Origin: Fragilaria radians
Taxonomy: Eukaryota > Bacillariophyta > Fragilariophyceae > Fragilariales > Fragilariaceae
Assembly: GCA_900642245.1 (NCBI GenBank)
Contig: CAAAJI010000943.1
Location: forward strand, 1 to 10,358
Direction: 5' to 3'
Length of the DNA: 10,358 nt
Below are positions 1 to 7,340 of this stretch, piece by piece. The notes beneath the pieces are model-generated. The model ran no database searches. It was not told where the DNA came from and saw only the letters and a list, made by a program, of their open reading frames with translations. Each line of letters opens with the position of its first letter. Within the stretch, counting starts at the first letter, position 1. A program made the position numbers and the translations under genes.

Positions 1-339
1 CACATATTCTGTAAGTTTCCATGTGTATATAATACTCTCCGTGTAATTTACATACACTTTGATACGAACAATTGGATCATTTACATTAAGAACACAATGA
101 GCTGCAGTCAAAATTACGTCGGTCTTTACCAAGGTTCCACCACAAAACCCCAAGCTGCCAGATTGAAAGAAAAGTCTCAAATATGTGAAATATGGATATC
201 GAGTAGGATATGCTGGACTCCCTCCAATGATACGACTGTTCAAATCTCTCACACTACCCTTCAATTTTGTTGATACTACATTACTAATAAGAAGGAGAAT
301 GCACAAAATCCTAATTGCCGGAGAGAAAAAATTCTTCAT
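1..339 (-). CDS. Secreted trypsin-like serine protease (S1A), 5' part only
   Basis: The reverse strand reads 113 uninterrupted codons from an ATG at 339 to the window edge, so the 3' part is missing. A hydrophobic core at residues 10-23 (ILCILLLISN) makes a signal peptide. Residues 36-40 are RIIGG, the zymogen cleavage site of chymotrypsin-family proteases. TRYPYFTYL follows, then FCGG (residues 66-69) and LTAAHC (77-82), which carries the catalytic His at 81 and the Cys42-Cys58 disulfide pair (chymotrypsin numbering). The protein is therefore probably an active secreted endopeptidase, but Asp102 and Ser195 lie outside the window. It is closely related to the product of 3714-4700: both share LNSRI(V/I)GG, TRYPY(Y/F)TYLR, a NYT sequon and a LTEYV segment at matching positions. 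The genes are divergent. A copia LTR lies just upstream on the same strand. The family call is secure; substrate is unknown. Confidence 0.9.
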   Translation of the reverse strand, partial: MKNFFSPAIRILCILLLISNVVSTKLKGSVRDLNSRIIGGSPAYPTRYPYFTYLRLFFQSGSLGFCGGTLVKTDVILTAAHCVLNVNDPIVRIKVYVNYTESIIYTWKLTEYV

Positions 340-640
340 GTCGAAATTTCTTGTAAGTGAACAACTATGCCACAATTCTAATGTCATCGAAAATTAGAGG
401 TTGGGATTTGTGCACAGTAGAATCATGTAGGATTATATTGAAGTTGATAAAGTCTTTAGTCTCCTAGTTTAGAATTACGTCAATCTGACTCAAATCGCCA
501 TGGGTAGTCAAATGTTGAGTAAAAAACGGGTTCTAGATTCAAGGGTGGCATTTATTGCGCCCATTGACGAAAGAATTATTATTAGAAAGCTAATAATTGA
601 TAAAAGGCCCAATGTAGTATGTATCACATGTATTCTAACA
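340..640 (-). repeat. Copia 3' LTR start and upstream region of the protease
   Basis: Thirty-three bases past the RNase H stop, the minus strand reads TGTTAGAATACATG from position 640. It is preceded by a purine-rich AGCAGGAG at 643-650 that could be the polypurine tract. This is the expected place and form (TG start) for a copia 3' LTR. I cannot fix where the LTR ends because no second copy is in the window; it must end between 640 and 340. A TATA-like AATATAAT lies on the minus strand near 432-442, about 95 bases before the protease ATG. No ORF in this stretch is convincing. Confidence 0.5.
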
Positions 641-673
641 CACTCCTGCTGGATAACAGGTGCATTGTTTCCT

Positions 674-1090
674 TTAGTTCAAATTCATAATTGCTTTGCA
701 AAATGCCTGTAATTTTTGACCTGTCAATGGTTTGGTCATAAAATCAGCAATCATTGCATCTGTTGGACAGTATTTGATGAATATTTCTCCTTGTTTGATT
801 AAATCTGTACTGAAGAAATACTTGATGTTAAAATGTCTAGTTGTTTGCTAGAACTGGCCTTACCATTGTTCTCAAGTTTCATAGAACTTTGATTGTCTTG
901 ATAAATAAGATTTTCTGTGATCTTATATCCTTGGCCTTCCAAAAATAACTTTGTCCACATTACCTTGGAAATAATGTTGTCAACTGACACTAGCTCTACT
1001 TCTGTTGTGCTAGGAGTATTTACTTTTTGTTTTGTGTTGAAAATGTTTGAATTGCACCTTGACCCATTGTCATAACACCACCCGTGTGAC
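674..1090 (-). pseudogene. Ty1/copia RNase H, decayed 3' end of pol (remnant C)
   Basis: Read on the minus strand, this is the C-terminal end of a copia polyprotein. It starts with DFKSHTGGV near 1090, then QGAIQTFST, then a frameshift near 1025. Next comes TEVELVSVDN, the ISKVMWTKLFLEGQGY block, and YQDNQSSMKLENNGKASS, where DNQS is the hallmark RNase H segment of copia elements. A second frameshift near 843 leads into RHFNIKYFF, IKYCPTDAMIADFMTKPL and a natural stop at 674-676. Gag, protease, integrase and reverse transcriptase are all absent: at its 5' side RNase H meets a duplicated repeat and then an element leader. It is a dead fragment. Its orientation is toward the protease gene at 1-339. 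Confidence 0.88.
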
Positions 1091-1366
1091 TCTTGAAATC
1101 ATTACACTGAGGATTTTATATAAATGATTTCTATTCAAATATTATTAAGTCACGCTTATGGCTTACATGATGAAGTTTCAGACTAAATACAAGACAGATG
1201 TTACTTACTAGATGAAGTGTGACTCTTGAAATCATTATACTGAGGATTTTATATAAATGATTTCTATCCATATTATTAAGTTTTTGATTTTAAAATTCTC
1301 GTGTATGGCTTATAAGATGAAGTTTCAGACTAAATGCAAGACGGATGTTACTTACTAGATGAAGTT
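1086..1366. repeat. Tandem direct duplication, about 133 and 148 bp
   Basis: The block beginning GTGACTCTTGAAATCATTA at 1086 recurs at 1219 with few mismatches. Both copies run through TATATAAATGATTTCTAT, GATGAAGTTTCAGACTAAAT and GGATGTTACTTACTAGATGAA. The second copy carries about 15 extra bases in the middle (TTTTTGATTTTAAAATTC). One edge lies inside the RNase H fragment (the codons for DFKSH) and the other in leader-type sequence, so the duplication spans the junction between the two. The GATGAAGTTT part is also homologous to 10134-10190. Confidence 0.88.
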
Positions 1367-1369
1367 TAA

Positions 1370-1490
1370 AAATAGCTATTAGTGATGAATGTACGCTCTT
1401 CATGCAAGCTTAATAATGCTAACCATGGACGGTAGCTAAAATTCCTGCTTAAGAATAAAACTCTGACGAAAAAAAATCTAATTCGTAGTA
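1370..1490 (-). repeat. Shared retroelement leader sequence (remnant C copy)
   Basis: This AT-rich stretch aligns collinearly with 7231-7340. Both begin TTAGTGATGAA, share AATGCT(A/G)ACC(A/G)TG about 40 bases on, and reach CACAACTGAGCCT after 115 and 110 bases respectively. A looser match to 10256-10358 includes TTAATAATG, AGCT..AAAATT and AACTCT. Because the other two copies lie just upstream of gag on the minus strand, I interpret it as 5' leader or 5' LTR DNA of one copia family. No ORF is present. Confidence 0.6.
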
Positions 1491-1679
1491 CACAACTGAG
1501 CCTGAGTAATTAAGAAGTAAAGCTTCAATTGAACCTGAAATGGTAGAAGACAGTCACATCCTGATTTCTTAAAAAGTACAGCCGTAGTTGATTTTGAAGG
1601 TTTGTAGAAGGCAAGAGTGATCTGTGACGCCTGAAGTACAGTCACACTTCAACTTGACAGCTTGAAATCCCAGTAGACA
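1491..1679. repeat. Imperfect minisatellite, three units of about 63 bp (copy 1)
   Basis: Three diverged units can be recognised, starting near 1491, 1555 and 1620. Each has a CCTGA-type start, an AAGTA(C/A)AG core, a run rich in TTCAA/TTGA, and a GTAGAAG or GTAGACA end. The same array, with the same CACAACTGAGCCT entry and the same AGTAGACA exit, occurs at 7341-7499. The shared exit (TGTCTACT on the minus strand, at 1679 and 7499) may mark a true element edge. Confidence 0.65.
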
Positions 1680-1699
1680 CTTCCAAGGATAGAACAGTA

Positions 1700-2510
1700 A
1701 AAGATGAAGATAAAAGAAGGAGGCAACAAGAGAGGAAGTGAGAATTTAAACAAAGACAATTGTTAACTCTGGGTCTGGACCAGATTACCAAATTTAGACA
1801 CCACTTGGATTGCCTCCTGGTGAGGGTAACATATAGCAGTCAAACTCAGATAGATTATACTGAAGAGAGTGAAGTTTCAGTCCTTGTTGCCTTCTGCTAA
1901 GGACTCCTGTGGATTTCAATGCCAGCTGCGCTTTACGTGTTTTAGTTTTGGGGTCAGCTCTCCCAAAGTTGCGAAGTTTTGTCCCGCTTTACGCTTGATT
2001 TGTGTTATTGCTATTGTTATCCTGCCAGCCCTCACCAGGCCCGGGCTTGTACTTTCAAGAGGGATTTGAGGTTTACTCCTCCACGCTTTGAGTACTCCCG
2101 TAGCCCCTGGTTGTGGGATTTATACAGTTTTCTTCTGCCTCCCAGCTGGGAGCGTCAATGAGTAATGTGCGTTCAAAAGTTTCGATCATGCTCAGAGAGG
2201 GAGGGCCAATTTTAAGGAGTTTCTCGCTATTCTTGCAACGCGATTTAAGGTAAGTTTTAGGCGCTATGATTGGTTAAAAGCTAATTCAGCCTGGCTTGAG
2301 ATGTAGAAAATTATTCCCTGCTTGCTATTTTTCTTTTGCTATGACGCTACAACGTTACAGGCGTTTCTTGCCTTGTGTTTTAAGAGTTTTCTCTCAGAGG
2401 TGTTTGTTTAGTGCTACGACCTTTTTAAGGTTCAAGCAGAAAGGAATTTCTGGGAGAAAAATGACAATGTTGTTACTCACACACAAATACTGATGCAAAG
2501 GCAACAAGCA
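1700..2510. other. GC-richer non-coding island with repeated AGGCAACAAG motif
   Basis: This stretch has visibly more G and C than its surroundings, most clearly at 1880-2170 (CCAGGCCCGGGCTTG, CCCAGCTGGGAG). The 10-mer AGGCAACAAG occurs at 1721-1730 and 2499-2508 in direct orientation and inverted at 1883-1892. On the minus strand, AACCAATCA (CCAAT box) near 2268-2276 and TGTATAAAT (TATA box) near 2120-2128 would make a promoter-like arrangement. Short ORFs on the plus strand (1869-2069, 1979-2161, 2296-2493) overlap each other and contain nothing I recognise, so I do not call them genes. I cannot identify the element; a foreign repeat, a solo LTR or an RNA gene are all possible. Confidence 0.4.
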
Positions 2511-3713
2511 AAACAATCAAACACAAGGGTTTTAGCTTTGTAGTTAGTTACCTCCTAGCTGAGGGAGTCTAGGTCAATGGAAAGATAAATAGTTCTAGAA
2601 TAAATTTTTGCAATAATTTTTTGTGTAGATTGTGAGTCTATAGCTTACATTGCGGGTCTGCCCATCTTAGTAATAAAGCAAGAGCTATAACGAAGGTTGC
2701 AAACAGTTTTCCGAACCATCAAGATGTGCCAAAGATATCCTAACATATACTATTAACCTCTCTACCAAAGACTTTACAATTAATCATCCATTTTGGAAAA
2801 ATTTAGATTTTCTTGAGAAAGCAGCTATAAAAATGGCAACGAAAAGTATTTTTAACCAAAAGAGCTAAATAAACAGCACCATTTGCCAATAGGATCAATC
2901 ATCATAATGTCGGACTTGACCCGACGCATTGCAAATACTTGACATTACCTAACCAGTCCACTTTCAGCTGGTAATAACAATAATTTACTTTTATAAGTTA
3001 TGGTGCATCTAAGTTATGGCTTTTAGTGTTGATGATTTCACTGATTACTGTTCAAGTATCTTCTTAGAGAGTAAATGAAAGGAAAAAAGGTTGACTTTAT
3101 TCACGAAATTGAAAATTGCTTGAACCAGTGTCAAATATATCTGTTGTGATGATTGTGGTGAAGAAAATTTGTTTTTTAGTGCTTGTCATGCAAAAGGCTA
3201 CAACATCAAGTTCAAATTCTAATGTCCAAGAATTCCCCAATGAAATGGAAAGGGAGAACGGAAGTTCCAGGCATTCTATTGGTGGACAATGTATGTCGCA
3301 AAATGCCTCGACAGGAGTACAAACTTGGCACGTAGAAACTTGATATCATGTTCTTGTAGAGAAGGTGGAAGATGGAATCATCATAATCAAAATTTGTAAA
3401 ATCTAGTGACAACATACGAACAGCGTTTTTAGTAGATATTGTAGATGAATACTGGTAAATCTAATTTTTGCTCGTAACCTTAAGAAGCCTAAAATTTGTA
3501 TTATTTTCCTTATGCATATTTGAAGGTACCTTGAGTTTTGCGAAGCGAACACAAAAAATTCGAACTGCGAATGTTCGGATTTTTATTTCACTTCTACATT
3601 TCAAAGTGAATATATTTTTTCACAACCTGTTTTCAAAGAGCACTTCCTGTGAGACTCTTTCGTTGAAACAAGTTTATCAAGTAGTTGGATATTACATTTC
3701 ATTGCTATCCGAC
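2511..3713. other. Stretch without a recognisable gene, upstream of the pseudoprotease
   Basis: AT-rich DNA with no convincing coding region on either strand. A 75-codon ORF at 3116-3343 shows no domain, and its antisense partner at 3212-3415 shows none either. A small hairpin, GTCGG...CCGAC, lies near 2908-2925. From 3465 to 3713 the frame of the downstream gene stays open for 83 codons after a TAA at 3462-3464, but contains no ATG before 3714. It could therefore be 5' untranslated sequence, a lost longer N-terminus, or part of an upstream exon. I see no clear core promoter. Confidence 0.5.
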
Positions 3714-4700
3714 ATGATTCATTACTATGCAAATCATATTTCGATTGCAATCATGATACTCTGTCTTCGTCATATTATCGGTCATGCTGCAGCGGTAATT
3801 CCTGCAAGGGAATTGAACAGTCGTATTGTTGGTGGGACTAGAGCAAATGCTACACGATATCCGTATTACACATATTTGAGGGCTTTCACAAAATCTGGCA
3901 AAAAATGGTTTTGTGCAGGATCTTTAGTACACTCGGATGTAGTCTTGACTGCAGCGCCATGTATTTTTGAATACAATGATACAGTCATTAGAGTCATTGC
4001 ATATATAAATTACACTCAAAGCATTGCTGTCACATGGAATCTTACAGAATATGTACATGTACGAGAGGCAACAGCATGGAACATGCATCCGAAATTTGAA
4101 ACTTACAACTTTGACAATCCCAACAATGATGTAGGTCTAATCTTTTTGGATAAGCCAGTATCTGATGTATTGCCAGTCAAGCTTAACAGTGATGCTGATT
4201 TGCCTGCTGATGGTGATCCAGTGACAGCAATTGGTCTTGGGTCTGTTCTTGATGCTGAAACTCTCGGATTTCCCAACTACTTGCAAGAGGTATCTGTGCC
4301 CATTGTCTCATTTGAAGATTGCAATGATTCAAATTCTTATTCAGGGAAAGTCACTGATGAAACCATGATTTGTGCAGGACTTACTTCCGGTGGGAAAGAT
4401 ACGTGCAATGGAGATGGTGGTGGCCCGCTTCTGGTTGCAGGAAACTCAGCTGCAAAAGATATACTAGTAGGTGTGACCTCTTGGGGTGAAGGATGTGCCC
4501 TCAAAAACTTTCCTGGGGTGTATACCAGAGTGTCATATTTCAAAAATTGGATTGATACAAATATTTGTCGACAGAGTAAGCAGAAGCCTAAATCATGTCC
4601 CAAACCAAAGCCAACAAGAAAACCTACCAAGTCTATGGTCCCAAGTCGCCCATCTCGAAAGTCTAAGCCAACATCATCCCCTATTCCAAAGCGCATTTGA
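3714..4700 (+). CDS. Secreted trypsin-fold pseudoprotease (S1A homologue, catalytic His and Ser replaced)
   Basis: The product has 328 residues. The start is the first in-frame ATG (3714) and gives a signal peptide: hydrophobic ISIAIMILCL at residues 9-18, with likely cleavage after HAAA near 27. R37-IVGG is a normal zymogen activation site. The S1A framework follows: FCAG (66-69), LTAAPC (78-83), NNDVGLIFL (137-145), the EDC...MIC cysteine pair (203, 220), KDTCNGDGGGPL (228-239), SWGEGC (256-261), PGVYTRVS (267-274). Pro82 replaces the catalytic His57 and Gly235 replaces Ser195. Asp139 (Asp102), Asp229 (Asp189 of the S1 pocket), Asp234 (Asp194) and the disulfide cysteines remain. Proteolysis should be lost while the fold and a basic-residue pocket remain. 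Sequons at N45, N88, N99 and N109 suggest N-glycosylation. Residues 286-328 form a basic Lys/Pro/Ser/Thr tail. The frame is intact, which argues against simple decay. By analogy with known catalytically dead S1A proteins, a binding or inhibitory role is plausible but unproven. Confidence 0.9.
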   Translation: MIHYYANHISIAIMILCLRHIIGHAAAVIPARELNSRIVGGTRANATRYPYYTYLRAFTKSGKKWFCAGSLVHSDVVLTAAPCIFEYNDTVIRVIAYINYTQSIAVTWNLTEYVHVREATAWNMHPKFETYNFDNPNNDVGLIFLDKPVSDVLPVKLNSDADLPADGDPVTAIGLGSVLDAETLGFPNYLQEVSVPIVSFEDCNDSNSYSGKVTDETMICAGLTSGGKDTCNGDGGGPLLVAGNSAAKDILVGVTSWGEGCALKNFPGVYTRVSYFKNWIDTNICRQSKQKPKSCPKPKPTRKPTKSMVPSRPSRKSKPTSSPIPKRI

Positions 4701-5454
4701 GACAAGATGCAACAATGAACGGTCATGACAGACTTTATTCTAGACTCTGATAATTTATTTACCGTGATCTCTTAAATAGTACATGTTTATTTACTTCTAC
4801 AAAACTTTCTGATAATCTCATCTGGATTGCACTTTGATATACAAGCCGTAGCCCCTAGCCTAGATCATTGTAAGCTTATCCTACTTGATGATGTACAGAA
4901 AAGTTCGATATTTATTTTACGCAAGAACTTAAATAGAACTGCACTATGAGGTTAAAAAACAACAAAAGAATGAGATGCAATCATAAATTACAAGGAAAGT
5001 TGTAAGACAATGAAGGATATTGATGACAAGTTGGGTGGTCAACAAAATTGATTAAAGTGAATAAGTTTACTAAATTCTATATAATTCTTTTTTAATTTTG
5101 TTGATCTAGCTAGAGTGAGTACAGGAGCAGTTTAACATTCCAATAACAAGATGCAATCATCTTACATTCAGTGAAGACACCACCACCACCTCCCTGTAAT
5201 AAATCCTTTTTGCATGCCCTGTTGCCGTGCAATGCAAAGCGTACATATTGATTCTGTAGGTGTTTTTGCCGTGCAATACCGTATAAGATGTTAAAAAGGC
5301 ATCCTATCAAGAAGGTTTTGATTCCTTGCAAATGAAATTACTGTTTTCGGATTTTTTTAGACTTGGTACAAAGAAAATCACCCATTACTGTGACTAATTA
5401 ATATCATTCTATTCTATCAGGCATTTTGGTATTGTACTTTTGTCTACACCTAAT
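4701..5454. other. Intergenic stretch without a recognisable gene
   Basis: AT-rich DNA between the pseudoprotease stop and the truncated 3' edge of copia remnant A. It must hold the 3' untranslated region of the upstream gene, but no canonical AATAAA follows the stop closely. A minus-strand ORF at 5110-5331 has no recognisable domain; its glycine run comes from the simple repeat CACCACCACCACC at 5168-5180. The 12-mer TTGCCGTGCAAT occurs twice, near 5222 and 5266. I see no integrase or reverse transcriptase remnant here. Confidence 0.5.
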
Positions 5455-6488
5455 TTATACCATGTTGCCGGATAAAATTAAGATACACATCTAGGAATTC
5501 AGACTCAATCTTCATTCCTGCTGCATAAAGCATCTTGGAAGTCATACCAAAGAAAACTTGTGCACAATAGAATCCTTCAATAGACTTTGAAGAAGAAAAA
5601 CAAGCATCTGTAGCAACAATCTCATGTAATCTCTTATGACTTAGCATTTGAATCCCACTTTTAAGATGGTATTGCATAGGATAATGAGTAGTAGGCCTAC
5701 ATGCTTCATGACATCATGTGGTCTAAATGCAAAATAAGATGACAATCTTACATAATTAATCTTGCTGGGTAGTGCCTTACTGGTATGAGGATCTGCATTT
5801 ACTAAGATGGAATTGTCAATATTAGTCTTTTGGAAAGTATCTGGATGGAAAATTAGGTAAGCAGATTTTCCCTTTATATCATTAACTAGTGAATCTGTTG
5901 GGTCGTAAAAGGAAATTTTTGGACTTTTAGCTGTAGAATGAAAACAAGTATTATAACTGTCATTATCAATGACTTGCTGATAAAACTTGTTTGCCATTTG
6001 ATCAGAGAATCAGGATTGATTCCATGGAGCATCACCATGCCTTAAGCAATGCTGCTTAAGAGATGACATGTCTTCAACAGTAGGTAATCTATACTTGATA
6101 TGCAACATACAACATACATTGTATCAGATCCAAAAGGAAGTGTAACAACATCACTGTCACTGCTGTCCTTAATAATCATGTGTTGTGCTCTTTCCTGTCT
6201 ATGACAAAGAGAATCAATGATTAGAGCAATTTTTTTAATCTAACATTTTGCATGTACTAATAGCAAAACAGATTGTCCATTGGGTATATCAAGTGCAGTA
6301 ATTGCGCTGACAATTGGAGTATTCCATTTAATAGTAGTTTCATCATAAAAGCCAACTGCGTTTGTCCTTCTTGAGTTGTGGATTGACACTACCTTGCGTA
6401 CTTTGCCTAAAACACAAGTAACAGCACCACCATCTAAGATACTGACATGAAATCTTTCTGTTTAGAAAAGAAGATCAATACTCTCATT
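5455..6488 (-). pseudogene. Copia pol remnant A: aspartic protease and N-terminal integrase
   Basis: The protease reads VSILDGGAVTCVLGK near 6440-6396, so the DGGA catalytic motif is present but the usual GADT is GAVT. SIHNSRRTNAVGF and TPIVSAITALD follow, with a stop near 6241. The frame resumes with SLCHRQERAQ near 6210 and GDAPWNQS near 6030, then runs from 5997 as MANKFYQQVIDNDSYNT and FYDPTDS to RLSSYFAFRPHDVMKH. About 13 expected codons are lost there, with a frameshift near 5690, before HYPMQYHLKSG and HEIVATDACFSSSKSIEGF. The Asp in VATD is likely the first integrase catalytic Asp. The fragment ends at 5455, before the second one. Confidence 0.8.
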
Positions 6489-6641
6489 TTACAAAGTATT
6501 ATTGAAAATGATACTTATATTTATGTTTTGCTCTGAAATTTAATTTTTATAATCTGTGTCCTGTAGAGATTCATACATGTTGGAAGTATTGACTGTCTTT
6601 TCAAGGAATTCATCAATAAACCCATATTCCTATTCTACACT

Positions 6642-6735
6642 ATCTTGAAGTTCTTCTTCTCCTTTTATGGTACCATCTTGAAGTTCTTCCTCTCCTTTTA
6701 CAGTACCATCTTGAAGTTCATTCTCTCCTTTCTTA
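6642..6735 (-). repeat. 33-bp coding repeat, three units, inside gag of remnant A
   Basis: The motif ATCTTGAAGTTC starts at 6642, 6675 and 6708, an exact 33-bp period. On the minus strand each unit encodes an 11-residue KGEEELQDGT(V/I) repeat. Remnant B has a single unit at about 8105-8140, so the array expanded in A. It lies directly against the internal deletion joint, which suggests that replication slippage or recombination made both. Confidence 0.9.
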
Positions 6736-6739
6736 GTAT

Positions 6740-6955
6740 GATATATCTGGAGATCCCCAAAAGGATGCTTTAGGCAATGATTCACTCTTATCACAATGAC
6801 TATCTTCATAACTTTTAATGACTGATGCATCCAATCATGACTTCAAAAAGGCTTTAAATTCCTGATGACATATCTGGAAATCCCCTAAATGATGACTTGG
6901 ATGATAATTTACTTTTATTACTATGCCATTCCTTATGACTTTTAATTACTATAGG
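6740..6955 (-). repeat. Imperfect direct duplication of a gag segment in remnant A
   Basis: The sequence at 6740-6830 (TATCTGGAGATCCCC, TTTACTCTTATCAC-like, ATGACTATCTTCAT, GACTTTTAATGACT) resembles 6868-6955 (TATCTGGAAATCCCC, TTTACTTTTATTACTATG, GACTTTTAATTACT). Both match one place in remnant B, 9737-9825. The spacing is about 127 bp. One of the two copies is therefore extra in A, added by duplication or by joining of two element copies. Confidence 0.65.
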
Positions 6956-7230
6956 ATTATCTCTCTTAGGACTGTGAAGTATATCCAACTGTTGCTTCAC
7001 AGTTGATGATGCTGACTTGATATTTTTGGGCATCTTTATGTCTTTTAGATGAGATAGATCTTTTGTCTGACCGCCTTCTGGTTTTCTAGCATGATCACTA
7101 GGTTGTTTCTTATCTATCCTTGTGGACTTTCTTGGTCCTTGTCCAGCATCCCTTGGGTTTTGGTGACTCCCCTTTTTTAGGTGAATTTATTTTGTTGATG
7201 AAAGGGTGAGTCCAAGTTGATGCAATTCGC

Positions 7231-7340
7231 CTCTTAGTGATGAAATAGAGCCCTATCTGTGGGCTTCACAATGCTGACCGTGAAAGAAAAGCAACACATT
7301 AAAATCAAACCAACTAATCGTTGGTCTTGAAATGATAGAA
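7231..7340 (-). repeat. Shared retroelement leader sequence (remnant A copy)
   Basis: About 40 bases upstream of the gag start of remnant A on the minus strand, this stretch aligns collinearly with 1376-1490 (TTAGTGATGAA, AATGCTGACCGTG, then CACAACTGAGCCT at 7341). It has no ORF. It is likely 5' leader or LTR DNA of this copia family. Confidence 0.6.

Larger units (their letters stand above)
6489..7190 (-). pseudogene. Copia gag remnant A with large internal deletion
   Basis: The segment from 7190 to 6960 aligns base by base with the gag start of remnant B (10062-9840): shared coding for the SSPTKRG, KKQPG and RPEGR segments and the K(M)PK.IKSASS stretch. Here it carries frameshifts, and the ATG of B is not conserved. 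After the GSPDIS-like codons near 6742 the sequence jumps to KGEEELQDG repeats (6735-6642). It then continues with YGFIDEFLE, NTSNMYES and the NNTL codons, ending at a TAA at 6489-6491 that remnant B also has. Confidence 0.75.

Noticed and set aside
185..397. Plus-strand ORF of 70 codons over the start of the first protease.
   Set aside because: It is antisense to the signal peptide and activation site of the minus-strand protease.
2250..2289. A perfect GTAAGT donor followed by TTCAG 40 bases later, possible intron.
   Set aside because: Forty bases is too short for a typical diatom intron and there is no coding frame on either side to join.
2425..2445. GGTTCAAGCAG resembling a tRNA B box.
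   Set aside because: No A box, acceptor stem or cloverleaf can be built around it.
1869..2493. Three short plus-strand ORFs in the GC-rich island.
   Set aside because: They overlap in different frames, show no domain or signal peptide, and have the composition of the non-coding DNA around them.
3116..3415. Overlapping plus and minus ORFs of 75 and 67 codons upstream of the pseudoprotease.
   Set aside because: No recognisable residues pattern, and they lie in AT-rich DNA where ORFs of this size arise by chance.
4337..4726. A 129-codon minus-strand ORF opposite the 3' half of the pseudoprotease.
   Set aside because: It lies entirely antisense to a well-supported domain and shows no motif; it is a shadow of the plus-strand gene.
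5110..5331. Minus-strand ORF with a Gly run and Cys residues.
   Set aside because: The Gly run is a translated CAC repeat and no zinc-finger or retroelement motif fits.
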